From assembly GCF_004151485.1 (NCBI RefSeq), contig NZ_SBFF01000015.1, positions 1 through 64,000 of the forward strand: a stretch of DNA of 64,000 nucleotides. The letters are read 5' to 3'. This DNA comes from Sphingosinicella sp. CPCC 101087. GTDB lineage: Bacteria > Pseudomonadota > Alphaproteobacteria > Sphingomonadales > Sphingomonadaceae. This document shows positions 18,272 through 28,175 of the stretch, piece by piece. How positions within the stretch are numbered: the first letter of the stretch is position 1; each line of letters opens with the position of its first letter. The position numbers were made by a program, and so were the translations under genes. A model generated the notes under the pieces. That model was not told where the DNA came from and did no database searches. It saw nothing but the letters and a program-made list of their open reading frames with translations.

Positions 18272-21172
18272 ATGCCATATGCCAATCGCGGAACTGTGCG
18301 CGTTCACGTGAAAGCCCTGCGACTCGCGCTCATGCTGACGGCGGCTTCGTTCACGGGGGGACTGGCGGTCGCCTCGCCGGCGGCGGCGCAGGTCGCCCCG
18401 GGGGATCAGGGGCCGGAGAACGAAGCGGCGGAAATGGCGGTGCCGATCGGGGGTTCGTCCGACGCCGTGCAGGCGGGCCGGCAAATCGAAGGCGATATCA
18501 TCATCACCGGCTCGCGCGCAGCGGTCAACGGCTTCTCGGCTCCGTCGCCCACGGTCGTCGTGGGCAGCGATCTGGTGGATCGCCAGTCGGCGGCCACGAT
18601 CGCCCAGGTACTCTATCAGGTGCCCGCCTTCCGCGCGACCCGCTCGCCGGGAGCCAATGCCGTCAACTTCTCGAATCCGGGGCAGGCTGCGGCCGACCTG
18701 AGGGGTCTTGGCCCGCAACGCACGCTCGTCCTCGTCAATGGATCGCGCGTCGTTCCGTCGGCGCCGTCGGTCAATGCCAGCGCACCGGTCACGACCGACC
18801 TCAACGTCATTCCTACGCTGATGATCGATCGGGTGGAGATCGTCACCGGCGGCGCGTCGGCGCAATATGGCTCCGACGCCGTCTCGGGCGTCGTGAACGT
18901 GCTGCTGCGTCGGCGAATGGACGGCATTCGCCTGACGGCCCAGGCGGGGATTGCGGAGGCCGGCGACAATTTCAACTACCGGATCGGCGCGATCGGCGGC
19001 TTCAGCTTCGCCGGCGATCGCGCCCACTTCGTGGCCAGCCTCGAGTATAACGACTCCGACGGGGTCGACGACATTTACGCTCGCGACTGGGGTCGCGAAG
19101 AGTGGATGATCGTATCGAACGGTGCCTTCGCGACGAACGGACTGCCGGCGAACATCCTCGCTCCGAACGTTCACAACAATGTCGGCGCCGGCGGCGTGAT
19201 CCTCGGGCCGGCGAACTTCTCATTGCGAGGATTCACCTTCAATGACGATGGCTCGGTACGGCCGTTCGACGCCGGGTCCCTCAACAATGGCACCTACCAG
19301 ATCGGCGGCGAGGGGCGGACTTCGACCGTCGGCGTGAGCCTCGTGCCGCCGGTCCGGCGCTTCACCTCCTATGCGCGGCTCGAATATGAGGCCTCCGAAG
19401 CCCTGACCGCGATCGTCGAAGGCGGCTATGCGGAGACGCGGGGCGTTCTCAGCGGCGGCATCGCCCGCTTCAATTCGGTGGCCATCGCTCGCGACAACGC
19501 CTTTCTTCCGGCCGCGGCGGGGGCGGCGATGGACGCGCAGGGCCTGACCAGCTTCATGATGGCAAAAACCTTCTACGACATGGGCAACGCCCGATTCGAA
19601 GCCTCGAACAGCACACCCCATTTCATGCTGGGTGTCGAAGGCGCACTCGGCGGTTCATGGCATTATGACGGGCATTATTCGTGGGGCGAGAACCGTTTCC
19701 GCAATGAGGTCTCGAACAACCTGGTCGGTACCAACATCGCCTTCGCCGTGGACTCGGTCGTCGACCCGTCTACCGGGCAGATCGTCTGTCGGGCCACGCT
19801 GCCCGGACCGGCGTTCAACGCTAATGCCGCGGGATGCGTGCCGATCAATCCTTTCGGTCCGAATTCGGCCAGCCCCGACGCGCAGGCCTATGTCAACGGC
19901 TCCGGCTGGAGCACCTCGCTTTATACTCAGGACACGGCGGCGCTGAACGTCCGGGGGGAGCCGTTCGCCACCTGGGCGGGGCCGGTTTCGATCGCGTTCG
20001 GCGGCGAATATCGCCGTGAGACGCAGCGCGTCGTGGCCGATCCGATTTCTGCCAATGGCGGCTTCGCGCTGGTCGGCAATGTCGGCACGTTCCGCGGCGC
20101 CTTCGACGTGACCGAAGGCTATTTCGAAGCGATCGTCCCGCTGGCCCGGGACCTCCCTTTCGCCCACGCGCTCGATGTCAACGGTGCGATACGCTACGCC
20201 GAATACAGCACGGTCGGGGGTCAGACGAACTGGAAAGTCGGCGCCGTCTATGAGCCCGTCGAGGGACTTCGCCTGCGGGTCACCCGCTCGCGCGACATAC
20301 GCGCACCCGCCATTTACGAGCTCTACGGTCCCGGATCCGTGCTAGTGAACCTCATAACTGTCAATGGAGTCTCGGCGCGGGTTCCGCAGAATGTCACGGT
20401 CGGCAATCCCGATCTCAATCCCGAGAAGGGCGACACCTTCACTGCCGGACTGGTCATCGAGCCGGTCGGCATCCCCAATCTGCGGGCGTCGATCGATTAT
20501 TACGATATCGATCTCAGCGATGCGATCACCAGCATCTCGGCCGGCACCATCGGTTCCTTGTGCACGCTCGGCCAGACGCAGTTCTGCAACTATATCACGT
20601 TCAACGCGGCGGGCGCTCCGATACGTGTCACTGCGCCCCAGCTCAATATCGGCTCGCTCCGCACGGACGGCATCGACGCCGTCCTGAACTACACGCTTCG
20701 GCTCGACAGCGGCGCCTCGATCAACGCGGCGCTGAGCGGCACCTATGTGTTCCACTCCTACGTGAACAGCGGCGCACCGGGCAGCGTCGACATCGATCGG
20801 GCGGGCGAGAATGGCCAGGCCAATGCCGGCGCGATGCCGCGCTTCCGCGGTAATGCGTCGCTCACCTACATGAACGATCTTTTCTCGGTGACCGGTCAGG
20901 TCATTTTCATCAGCGCCGGCACGATCGACAATAGCTACAACACGGCGCCCGCCTTGACGATCAACGACAACGACGTGCCCGCGATCGCTTATGCGAACCT
21001 CTATTCCACCCTCAACATCACGCCGGACGTCCAGCTTACCTTCTCCGTGAACAATCTGTTCGATACCGACCCGCCTGTCGTGCCGTATCCGGTCTTCATC
21101 GCGCCGACGAATGGCGTCTACTATGACAAGATTGGGCGTGCCTTCCAGGTGGGCGTCAATCTGCAGTTCTAG
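18272..21172 (+). CDS. TonB-dependent receptor (outer membrane), first copy
   Basis: A 966-residue outer-membrane receptor. The signal peptide ends near AASPAAA-Q (residues about 15-40). A plug domain begins after GDIIITGSR (about 70) and contains the signature VEIVTGGASAQYGSDAVSGVVNVLL. A 22-strand barrel ends in an aromatic C-terminus (FQVGVNLQF). It takes up an unknown ligand driven by TonB/ExbBD. The size and plug signature place it in a large sphingomonad family often linked to aromatic or natural-product catabolism rather than siderophores. It is followed by an amidohydrolase, a reductase and an MFS gene, consistent with an uptake-plus-degradation unit. Paralogous receptors lie at 40302 and 50931. 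Confidence 0.95.
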   Translation: MPYANRGTVRVHVKALRLALMLTAASFTGGLAVASPAAAQVAPGDQGPENEAAEMAVPIGGSSDAVQAGRQIEGDIIITGSRAAVNGFSAPSPTVVVGSDLVDRQSAATIAQVLYQVPAFRATRSPGANAVNFSNPGQAAADLRGLGPQRTLVLVNGSRVVPSAPSVNASAPVTTDLNVIPTLMIDRVEIVTGGASAQYGSDAVSGVVNVLLRRRMDGIRLTAQAGIAEAGDNFNYRIGAIGGFSFAGDRAHFVASLEYNDSDGVDDIYARDWGREEWMIVSNGAFATNGLPANILAPNVHNNVGAGGVILGPANFSLRGFTFNDDGSVRPFDAGSLNNGTYQIGGEGRTSTVGVSLVPPVRRFTSYARLEYEASEALTAIVEGGYAETRGVLSGGIARFNSVAIARDNAFLPAAAGAAMDAQGLTSFMMAKTFYDMGNARFEASNSTPHFMLGVEGALGGSWHYDGHYSWGENRFRNEVSNNLVGTNIAFAVDSVVDPSTGQIVCRATLPGPAFNANAAGCVPINPFGPNSASPDAQAYVNGSGWSTSLYTQDTAALNVRGEPFATWAGPVSIAFGGEYRRETQRVVADPISANGGFALVGNVGTFRGAFDVTEGYFEAIVPLARDLPFAHALDVNGAIRYAEYSTVGGQTNWKVGAVYEPVEGLRLRVTRSRDIRAPAIYELYGPGSVLVNLITVNGVSARVPQNVTVGNPDLNPEKGDTFTAGLVIEPVGIPNLRASIDYYDIDLSDAITSISAGTIGSLCTLGQTQFCNYITFNAAGAPIRVTAPQLNIGSLRTDGIDAVLNYTLRLDSGASINAALSGTYVFHSYVNSGAPGSVDIDRAGENGQANAGAMPRFRGNASLTYMNDLFSVTGQVIFISAGTIDNSYNTAPALTINDNDVPAIAYANLYSTLNITPDVQLTFSVNNLFDTDPPVVPYPVFIAPTNGVYYDKIGRAFQVGVNLQF

Positions 21173-21343
21173 GTCGGCGACCGTGTCGGGGCGCGAGCTT
21201 AGCCATCCGCCATCGCCCGGAGCTTCGTCGCCGAGGCTCCGGACCGCGCGCCTGCGCGGCAGCCATGGCGATCGCGCCACCGATCGGAGGCGCGTCGCTC
21301 GGCTCCCGAGCGGAAACCCGGTTAGCCAGATTGCAGGTGGAAT

Positions 21344-22333
21344 ATGAATCGTCGCCACTTCGTCGCCGCACTGACTGCAGGCGGACTGATTTCGCACGGC
21401 GCGGCTTTCGCAGCGCCGCTGCACCCGGCGCGCCGGGCACCTAATGACGCTCGTCCCAGGCTGTTCGACGCGCACATCCACTTCTTCACCAACGACCAAG
21501 CGCGCTATCCGATGGACATGCGGAATTCGCGGGAGCCGGAGGAGATCATGCGCCGCCGGGTCATGCGCGATCCCGGCACACCGGAGCGGGTATTTCCGCT
21601 ATGGCGTGAGAACGGCGTGCAGGCCGGCGCCGGCGTCCAGTATAACGGCGCCTATAAGGCCGATAACCGATACGTGCTCGACCTCGCCGACAGCTACCCC
21701 GACCTGATCGCAGCGGAGATCATCGTCAATGCGCGCGATCCGGACGCGCCGGCCGTCGTCGAGGCCGCGGTGCGGGAGCGAAGGGTCAGCGCGTTGCGGC
21801 TGACCGGCTTCGCCGATGAAGCGGGAGCCTATCCGTGGCTGGACTCGGGCCATGCGCTTCGCATCTGGAGGCTGGCCGAACGGACCGGATTGCCCGTCGG
21901 GATCACCTATCTTCCGCCGCGTCCGGCGGCGGCCGCCTTCCGAAGCATTGCCGGGTTGGCCACCCGCTTTCCCGGCGCGACGATCATCTTCGAACATCTC
22001 GGCTGGACCGATCCCGATGGCCAGGACGGGCTTTCCTCGCTGCATGCCGCGCTTCGGCCGTTTGCGAACGTCCTGTTCAAGTGGACGTCGATCAATATCG
22101 GCCAGCTGGTGGAGACGGGGTTTTCGACCAGCGCCTTCCTGCGCCGAGCGGTCGACCTCTTCGGTGCGGATCGCCTGATGTGGGGCTCCGACTTCGGCAA
22201 CACGCTGCGTCCTTACGAAGGGATGGTGGCGGATGCGATCGGGGCCACGGCCGGCCTCAGCGCGGCCGAGAGGAACCAGGTCCTCTACGAAACCGGCGCA
22301 CTTGTCTTCTCACGCGCGCGAGTGGACGCATGA
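21344..22333 (+). CDS. Amidohydrolase (PF04909, LigI-like) with Tat signal
   Basis: A 329-residue metal-dependent hydrolase. The N-terminus [17 protein letters not shown] is a twin-arginine signal ending near AFAA, so the mature enzyme is likely periplasmic. The metal motif FDAHIHFF follows (about residue 40). H at IIFEHLGW and D at [14 protein letters not shown] complete the active site of the amidohydrolase-2 family, whose members hydrolyse lactones such as 2-pyrone-4,6-dicarboxylate or decarboxylate aromatic acids. The gene ends four bases into the next one (ATGA overlap), so it is coupled to the FAD reductase. The substrate is unknown. Confidence 0.88.
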   Translation: MNRRHFVAALTAGGLISHGAAFAAPLHPARRAPNDARPRLFDAHIHFFTNDQARYPMDMRNSREPEEIMRRRVMRDPGTPERVFPLWRENGVQAGAGVQYNGAYKADNRYVLDLADSYPDLIAAEIIVNARDPDAPAVVEAAVRERRVSALRLTGFADEAGAYPWLDSGHALRIWRLAERTGLPVGITYLPPRPAAAAFRSIAGLATRFPGATIIFEHLGWTDPDGQDGLSSLHAALRPFANVLFKWTSINIGQLVETGFSTSAFLRRAVDLFGADRLMWGSDFGNTLRPYEGMVADAIGATAGLSAAERNQVLYETGALVFSRARVDA

Positions 22334-23559
22334 GGCGCGACGGGGTGGACATCGCGATCGTCGGCGCAGGACATGGCGGGGCGCAGGCGGCGATCATGCT
22401 GCGGCAACAGAAGTTCGAGGGATCGATCGCCCTGATCAGCGACGAGCGGGAATTCCCGTACGAGCGCCCGCCATTGTCCAAAGAATATCTCGCCGGCGAG
22501 AAGCCTTTCGAGCGCATCATGATGCGGCCGGAGACATTCTGGCCCGATCGCGCCATCGGGCTGATGCTCGGCCGGCGGGTAACGGCCGTGGATCCGGGAG
22601 CCCGCGCGGTTGCGTTCGAGGACGGCGCCACCCTCGGATACGGCAAGCTTCTCTGGGCCACGGGAGGGCGTCCGCGTCGCCTTGCCTGTCCCGGCCACGA
22701 TCTCGAGGGCGTCCATTTCGTCCGCACGCGCAGAGACGTCGACGCGATGATGGCGAAGCTCGACTCGGTGGATCAGGTCGTGATCGTCGGCGGCGGCTAT
22801 ATCGGTCTGGAAGCGGCCGCCGTGCTGATCAAGCTCGGCAAGCGCGTCCTCCTCCTCGAGGCTCTCGACAGGGTACTCGCGCGGGTCGCCGGCGAGACAC
22901 TGTCACGATTCTACGAAGCGGAGCACCGCGCGCACGGCGTAGACCTGAGGACCGGCGTCACCGTCGCCTGCATCGACGGCAGGGATGGCCGGGTGACGGG
23001 GGTGCGCACCGCCGACGGTGCGCAGCTGCCGGCGGACATGGTGATTGTCGGCATCGGCGTCATTCCGGCGGTCGAGCCTCTGGTCGAGGCGGGCGCCGCC
23101 AACGGAAACGGCGTCGCGGTCGACGAATATTGCCGTACGACTCTGTCCGACGTCTACGCGATCGGCGACTGTGCCGCTCATGTCAGCCGCTTCGCCGACG
23201 GCGCGACGGTTCGCCTCGAGTCGGTCCAGAATGCCAACGACATGGCGGCCACCGCTGCGCGACACATTGTCGGGCACGATTCCCCCTATCGGGCCGTGCC
23301 CTGGTTCTGGTCGAACCAGTACGACCTACGGCTACAGACGGTGGGCCTGTCGGCCGGCCACGACGGAACCGTCCTGCGCGGCGAGCCCGCTTCTCGCAGC
23401 TTCTCGATCGTCTACCTGAAGCAGAACCGAGTGATAGCGCTCGACTGCGTCAACGCGACCCGCGACTATGTCCAGGGACGGAAGCTCGTGGAGGTACGTG
23501 CTACGGTCGATCCGGCGAGGCTCGCCGACCCCGCCGTCGCTTTAAAGGCGATGGTGTGA
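22330..23559 (+). CDS. FAD-dependent ferredoxin reductase-type oxidoreductase
   Basis: A 409-residue NAD(P)H-dependent flavoprotein of the ferredoxin/rubredoxin reductase family. It has an FAD-binding Rossmann site ([12 protein letters not shown], residues about 8-19), the [10 protein letters not shown] motif, an NAD site ([13 protein letters not shown]) and the second FAD motif [12 protein letters not shown]-terminal reductase domain with [15 protein letters not shown] completes it. Such reductases feed electrons through a ferredoxin to Rieske oxygenases or P450s. A Rieske oxygenase is encoded 3 kb downstream, but no ferredoxin gene was found in the window. It starts inside the stop codon of the amidohydrolase gene. 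Confidence 0.92.
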   Translation: MRRDGVDIAIVGAGHGGAQAAIMLRQQKFEGSIALISDEREFPYERPPLSKEYLAGEKPFERIMMRPETFWPDRAIGLMLGRRVTAVDPGARAVAFEDGATLGYGKLLWATGGRPRRLACPGHDLEGVHFVRTRRDVDAMMAKLDSVDQVVIVGGGYIGLEAAAVLIKLGKRVLLLEALDRVLARVAGETLSRFYEAEHRAHGVDLRTGVTVACIDGRDGRVTGVRTADGAQLPADMVIVGIGVIPAVEPLVEAGAANGNGVAVDEYCRTTLSDVYAIGDCAAHVSRFADGATVRLESVQNANDMAATAARHIVGHDSPYRAVPWFWSNQYDLRLQTVGLSAGHDGTVLRGEPASRSFSIVYLKQNRVIALDCVNATRDYVQGRKLVEVRATVDPARLADPAVALKAMV

Positions 23560-23654
23560 TCGAGAGTCCGATCGGCGCAGATCTGCTGCTTCGGCTCGAG
23601 GAAAGCGATCGCGAGCTCAATGCGAAGCGCGTCGCGGCGAACGGCTGGATCTAA
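23556..23654 (+). CDS. Possible 32-residue peptide coupled to the reductase gene
   Basis: A GTG start at 23556 overlaps the reductase stop codon (GTGTGA). The frame encodes a short acidic/basic helix ([23 protein letters not shown]) ending in TAA. The length is too small for family recognition. Overlapping starts of this kind are common for coupled genes, and the amphipathic composition differs from a chance arginine/proline frame, but it could equally be noise or the remnant of a longer gene. Confidence 0.25.
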   Translation: MIESPIGADLLLRLEESDRELNAKRVAANGWI

Positions 23655-23748
23655 TTAAAGCGGCGTAGAATAATATTGTCGCGCGGTCAGGGCCATGCTA
23701 GCGGAAGGCAAGCCACCATCGAAGTGGACTGTCAGCAGGAGGGGCGAT

Positions 23749-25122
23749 GTGAGCGCGGAGCAGCAGTCGATCGATCCGGTACTCGATCGGCCGGCCATGG
23801 GTGCCTATCGCTGGAGCCTCTACACGGTGTGCGGCTTGCTGATGGCGCTCGAAGGCTATGACGCCTACGTTGTCGCCAATCTGGCGCCGGTGATCGCGCG
23901 GGGCCTAGACATTCCGATCCCCTCCATGGCCTTCGTCTTTACCGCTCAGGCGGCCGGGATGGCGGTCGGCTTCTACACCATTCCCCTCGTCGCCGACCGC
24001 GTCGGCCGCCGGAACCTCATCATCGCCGGTTCGGCCATGTTCGGCATATTGACGCTGCTGTCGACGCTGGCCACGGACCTCAATTCCTTTGTGATCGTCC
24101 GATTCTTCGCCTTCATGTCGCTCGGCGGCACGATGCCGAACATCATCGCACTGGTCGCCGAGTTCATGCCGGAATCGCGGCGTGGGCGGCTCCTCACCTG
24201 GATGTTCATCGCGCATGGCCTAGGCGCGTCCGCAGCCGGCCTGTTCGGCCCGACCTTCGTCGCATGGCACAGCTGGCAACTGGCCTTCTGGGTAGGCGGC
24301 GTACTGCTTCTCGCGTTCATTCCCTTTCTCTGGCTGCATCTGCCGGAATCCTGCCGCTTCCTGCTGGTCCGCAATCCCGAGGATCCCAGGATCGGCGAGA
24401 TCCTGCGCCGGGTCGATCCGAACTTCACCTTCGCGCCGGGGACGCGCTTCACGACGGCTGAGGTGAAGGGCGCAGGACTGCCGCTCCCGGGTCTGTTTCG
24501 CGACGGCCGCGCGCCCATGACGCTGCTGCTCTGGATGGCGATGGGCTCCGCCCTCTGCGCCGTCGCCACCTTGTCCGCGTGGAAGCCTACCTTCCTCCAT
24601 GTGCTGGGCGGGATCGAAACCTCGACCGCAACCCGCATGTCCGCCGTCTCGGCCTTCGGCGCGATGGTGGGACCCGTGATGCTGACCTGGATGATGAAGC
24701 GGCTCGGGATGCCCTTCTCACTGATGCTCACCTTGTTGGCCGGCTTCGTCGCCATGACGATGCTGGCTCTGGTCGCGCAGTTCAACTGGCTCGGGTGGGT
24801 GCTCGGCTTCTCGTTCGGGCTGCTGGTGATCGGCGCACAGGCCGGGCTCAATTCGTTGGTCGCCTCTTCCTATCCGACGTCGATGCGCTCGACCGGAATC
24901 GGCTGGGCCGGCGGAATCGGCCGGGTCACGTCTATGATCGGGCCGGGCCTGGGTGGTGCGATGCTGGCGGCGGGCTGGGGCGCTTGGGAAATCTATACGG
25001 CAATCGCGGCTCCCCTGCTTCTGGCGGCGCTCGCGATGCTGATCTTCCATCGCTTGAAGGCGGGAGAGGCGGCCGTCGCGGCCCCGGTCTCGAGGCAACC
25101 GGCGCCCGCCGCGGCCGAATAG
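23749..25122 (+). CDS. MFS transporter, aromatic acid:H+ symporter (AAHS) type
   Basis: A 457-residue, 12-helix inner-membrane permease. It contains the AAHS-type first-helix motif ALEGYDAYVVANLAP, the MFS loop motif VADRVGRRNLIIAG, and the central LPESCRFLL. It probably imports an organic acid released or brought in by the upstream receptor system. The start is set at GTG 23749 because AGGAGGGG lies four bases upstream; an in-frame ATG at 23695 would add 18 residues without a ribosome binding site. A possible degenerate copy of the 16-bp operator lies at 23655-23670 just upstream. It converges with the SDR gene about 276 bases downstream. Confidence 0.9.
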   Translation: MSAEQQSIDPVLDRPAMGAYRWSLYTVCGLLMALEGYDAYVVANLAPVIARGLDIPIPSMAFVFTAQAAGMAVGFYTIPLVADRVGRRNLIIAGSAMFGILTLLSTLATDLNSFVIVRFFAFMSLGGTMPNIIALVAEFMPESRRGRLLTWMFIAHGLGASAAGLFGPTFVAWHSWQLAFWVGGVLLLAFIPFLWLHLPESCRFLLVRNPEDPRIGEILRRVDPNFTFAPGTRFTTAEVKGAGLPLPGLFRDGRAPMTLLLWMAMGSALCAVATLSAWKPTFLHVLGGIETSTATRMSAVSAFGAMVGPVMLTWMMKRLGMPFSLMLTLLAGFVAMTMLALVAQFNWLGWVLGFSFGLLVIGAQAGLNSLVASSYPTSMRSTGIGWAGGIGRVTSMIGPGLGGAMLAAGWGAWEIYTAIAAPLLLAALAMLIFHRLKAGEAAVAAPVSRQPAPAAAE

Positions 25123-25398
25123 GGCATCGGGCCACGCCAATGGAGCTCGTCGTGCTGGGAGGACCCTTGAGCGTCTTCGCGATGGCGACGGAACGGCCGG
25201 TGTGCCGTATCGGCGCTCGACCCGATTCCCACAACGATACGGTGCACCCGACCCGATCGACCGTTTCGCGGAGGGATGGCATAGCGCCCCGTGCCCGGGC
25301 CGTCGACGCGCGCCGATGCCGGAGAGGATCTTCGAACTTGGGGGCGGGTGGGGGAGGGCTTGGGCGCCCTCCGATGGGCTAGTGCCGCCGCGACCGAG

Positions 25399-26130
25399 CT
25401 ACCAAGGAACCTGCCCTGAATCTCCGTAGAGGCCTCCGGTCGGGCCGTCTTCGCCAAGGAGAGCCAGGCCGACGGCAACGGCCGCGCCCTCGCTGGGCGG
25501 CCGCCCCTTGCCGTTGGAAAGGTCGGTCGCGCACAGGCCAGGATTGGCGGCGTTGACCTTGATCGGCGTGTCGAGCAGTTCGTTGGCGAACTGGACGGTG
25601 ACGGCGTTCACCGCCGTCTTCGACGAATTGTAGGCCAGCAGCCGGCTGAAGGCGAAAGGGGCGTCGCGCCCGCTGGTGAGCTTCAGCGAGGCGAGCCCCG
25701 TCGACATGTTGACGATCCGCCCCGCTGCTGCGGCGCGCAGCAATGGCAGCATCGCCTGGGTTGTCGCGACCAGGCCAAACACGTTGGTCTCGTACGTCAG
25801 ACGCAGCAGGTCGGGATCGGCCGCGCTCGGGGGTACGCCATGCTCGGGCGAGACCGCCGCATTGTTGATCAGGATGTCGAGCCTACCCCAGTCCTCGGCG
25901 ATCCGGTCGGCGGCGGCCTCGATGCTCTTGCGGTCGGTCACGTCGATCGGCAGGAAATGGACATCCAGTCCCGCGCTTGCGAGCTTCGCTGCCGCGGTCA
26001 TGCCGGCTTGCGCATTGCGCGCGCCGAGCAGGACGGTGGCGCCTGCCCGGGCGAGGCTCTCGGCAGTCGCGTAGCCGATGCCCTTGTTGGCACCGGTGAC
26101 GAGGGCGACCTTGCCCGCGGCCTCAGACAT
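25399..26130 (-). CDS. Short-chain dehydrogenase/reductase
   Basis: A 243-residue classical SDR. It has the cofactor motif TGANKGIG (about residues 12-19), the structural NNAA motif (INNAAVSP), and a catalytic set of N, S (NMSTGLAS) and Y-x3-K (YNSSKTAVNA). The short V-L-L-G-A-R-N loop after strand 2, with R at the position binding the cofactor phosphate, suggests NADP(H). It lies downstream of the Rieske oxygenase and overlaps it by 8 bases, so the two are co-transcribed. A plausible role is oxidation or reduction of the hydroxylated product. Confidence 0.92.
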   Translation of the reverse strand: MSEAAGKVALVTGANKGIGYATAESLARAGATVLLGARNAQAGMTAAAKLASAGLDVHFLPIDVTDRKSIEAAADRIAEDWGRLDILINNAAVSPEHGVPPSAADPDLLRLTYETNVFGLVATTQAMLPLLRAAAAGRIVNMSTGLASLKLTSGRDAPFAFSRLLAYNSSKTAVNAVTVQFANELLDTPIKVNAANPGLCATDLSNGKGRPPSEGAAVAVGLALLGEDGPTGGLYGDSGQVPW

Positions 26131-27127
26131 CGAATGGAGCCGATCGCGGGTAGCGCTCGATGTAACGCAGGAACTGGCCGAAATATTTGTCGGTGCGGAT
26201 CAGCGCGCTCTTGCCGTAGCCGCGAAAGCGCAGCGAGAAGAGGATCGGCTCGTCCTCCGCATAGAGCTTGTGCACATAGTCGACGCGCTTCTGCAGCTCG
26301 GCCGCAGCCCCCTCCGGCCCGAGCTCCTCGGCCTGCGACCGGCGCATCGCGACCACGAAATAGGCATCCGACCAGCCTGGTGCGACCTGTGAGCTGCCCG
26401 CCATGAAGAATCGCTCCGTTCCGTCGGCCAGCTCGGTGCGGGCCGTCAGCCAGGTGCCGCCATAAAGCTGGGTATCGGCGATGCGGGCATCCGATTCCTG
26501 CCGGACGACGATGAGATAATCGCCGAAATCGACCTTCGTGGGGTGGGGGTCGGGAATGTTGTGCACCGTCTTGAGATGCTGGAAATCGACGAGGTTAGAC
26601 GATCCGATCCAGCCTTCGATCGGACGAACTCCGCGATGGAACGTGCGGTAGTAGACGTCCTCCTCGGCAATGTTGGGGAATTCGGGCAGGCCGAAGAGCG
26701 GCTCCTCGCCGTTGAACGCCCAGATGAGGCCCCAGCGCTCGGCGGCGGGATAGGAATAGATGCGGACCGCGCGGGGAATGTGAGTTTCGCCCGGAATGTC
26801 GACGCATCGGCCGTCGGGCGCGAACCGCCAATGATGATAGGCGCAGCGCACTGCGCCGTCGACCAGGCAGCCCTCGGAAAGGTCGGCGCCGACATGGGGA
26901 CAATAAGCGCTCTGCACGACCGGGCTGCCGTCGGCACCCCGGTAGACGATCACCCGCGTGCCGAGGAAATCCCGGCCGACGATCTTTCCTTCCGGAAGCT
27001 CCTCCGCCAGCATCAGCGGATTCCAGTTCTTCAGATAGGTACCGTCATGGTCCTTGCCATATTCGCGGCCGGCATAAGGCGGGCGTGGCAGCACCGCGCC
27101 AGTCACCCGAGTTTCAGCTTCAGACAT
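26123..27127 (-). CDS. Rieske [2Fe-2S] oxygenase, alpha subunit (one-component type)
   Basis: A 334-residue ring-hydroxylating or O-demethylating oxygenase. The Rieske domain has C76-x-H78, sixteen residues, C95-x2-H98. The catalytic domain has the mononuclear-iron motif D-F-Q-H184-x4-H189 (NLVDFQHLKTVHN). Its length is nearer the homo-oligomeric vanillate demethylase, dicamba demethylase and KshA group than two-subunit dioxygenases, and no beta subunit is present. The start is at ATG 27127, preceded by GGGAGAG; an upstream ATG at 27160 is less likely. The operator-like element lies at 27185-27200, just before it. Electrons probably come from the reductase at 22330 through a ferredoxin encoded elsewhere. 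Confidence 0.93.
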   Translation of the reverse strand: MSEAETRVTGAVLPRPPYAGREYGKDHDGTYLKNWNPLMLAEELPEGKIVGRDFLGTRVIVYRGADGSPVVQSAYCPHVGADLSEGCLVDGAVRCAYHHWRFAPDGRCVDIPGETHIPRAVRIYSYPAAERWGLIWAFNGEEPLFGLPEFPNIAEEDVYYRTFHRGVRPIEGWIGSSNLVDFQHLKTVHNIPDPHPTKVDFGDYLIVVRQESDARIADTQLYGGTWLTARTELADGTERFFMAGSSQVAPGWSDAYFVVAMRRSQAEELGPEGAAAELQKRVDYVHKLYAEDEPILFSLRFRGYGKSALIRTDKYFGQFLRYIERYPRSAPFDV

Positions 27128-27184
27128 GCGACTCTCCCGTTGCGCCGGCCTGCGTAGCATGATCCAAGCACTTCGGAAATAATT

Positions 27185-27200
27185 TTATATCCACCTATAA
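27185..27200 (-). promoter_or_regulatory. 16-bp operator-like element (site 2), Rieske operon promoter
   Basis: TTATAGGTGGATATAA on the reverse strand (TTATA-N6-TATAA). It sits between the tetR stop codon and the Rieske gene start. On the reverse strand the TATAAAAT at its end resembles a -10 box about 58 bases before the start codon, so a bound repressor would block transcription. Confidence 0.6.
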
Positions 27201-27256
27201 TTCATGGGTGAGCGGATGTCGGCGGGCACTGCGGCTGCCGCGCTTCCGCTCAGGCC

Positions 27257-28006
27257 TCAGACGTTGACAACCCGTCTGGCCCTGCGGGCCGTGGCCTCGG
27301 GAGATGCACCGACGCCTTCGAGGATCATGTCGATGACGAACCCCTTGTAGCGGGCCGCCGCCTGCTCGGGCGTCTCGCCCGAAGGGGCCTGCCCCCTGTC
27401 GATCAGCTTCGACGCGTGCTGAAATTTCTCGCACAGGCCCATGATGGCGAGGAACGTGAAATAGGGGTCGACGGGCTTGAGCGACCCCTCTGCGACGCCT
27501 GCATCGATGATCGAGCGGTAGATATCGAGCGTCTTCGACATCCACACGCTGATCAGCTCGCTGGCGAGGGGATCGGTCTCGTCGCCAATGATCTCGACCA
27601 TCAATCGGTGATAGAAGGGATTGATCAGGAAGAAATCGACCATCGCATCGATGCGGATTGCGAGACGTTCGGGCGCGGACTTCGTATCGCTCTCGATCGC
27701 GGCGACGCGTTCGCCAATCTCCTTCGAGAGGGTGCGCGCGACATCGACCAGAAGGCGCGTGCGATCCTGGAAATAATATTTGAACAAGGTGAGGTGCACG
27801 CGTGCGTGCCGCGCCGCCAGGGACAGGGACAGTTTCTCCGGCGGAACTGTGCGCAGAAGCTCGGCGGTCTTCTCGATCAGCAGCTCCTTGCCGATCCGCC
27901 GCTTTCCGGTCGGCCGGCCGATCGCGCGCGCCGCCTTTCCCGATCGCGTCGGCGGCTTGCGCGCCGCGGTCGCCTTCTGCTCGGTCGAATCCTTGTCCTG
28001 CGTCAC
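27257..28006 (-). CDS. TetR family transcriptional regulator
   Basis: A 249-residue repressor-type regulator. A basic, disordered N-terminus (about 1-38, rich in K, R and T) precedes the TetR HTH (about 40-88; ELLIEKTAELLRTVPPEKLSLSLAARHARVHLTLFKYYFQDRTRLL). The ligand-binding helical domain has a long C-terminal segment. It lies between the Rieske operon, on the same strand downstream, and a divergent amidohydrolase gene. It is the only TetR in the 18-44 kb island and the best candidate for binding the repeated 16-bp element there. A weak version of that element, TTCAT-GGCGGA-CTGAA, lies at 28024-28039 before its own start codon, compatible with autoregulation. Confidence 0.9.
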   Translation of the reverse strand: MTQDKDSTEQKATAARKPPTRSGKAARAIGRPTGKRRIGKELLIEKTAELLRTVPPEKLSLSLAARHARVHLTLFKYYFQDRTRLLVDVARTLSKEIGERVAAIESDTKSAPERLAIRIDAMVDFFLINPFYHRLMVEIIGDETDPLASELISVWMSKTLDIYRSIIDAGVAEGSLKPVDPYFTFLAIMGLCEKFQHASKLIDRGQAPSGETPEQAAARYKGFVIDMILEGVGASPEATARRARRVVNV

Positions 28007-28023
28007 CTGCTCTTCATCCCAGT

Positions 28024-28039
28024 TTCATGGCGGACTGAA
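28024..28039 (-). promoter_or_regulatory. Weak 16-bp operator-like element before tetR
   Basis: TTCATGGCGGACTGAA keeps the 5-6-5 layout of the island's other elements and has TTCA...TGAA symmetry, but only partial sequence agreement. It is placed 18-33 bases upstream of the tetR start, between it and the divergent amidohydrolase gene. Confidence 0.25.
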
Positions 28040-28175
28040 TTACTGCCGCCGTCCGGCCATGGACGCCCGGATGTGCGTCGCACACTAGCTTTTCGCCGGT
28101 AGCTCGGCAATGCGCGGTGGCCTTCGGCCGGGCCTATTATTCACCCTTGCTATAAATGTTGACCAGCGCGAAAGC

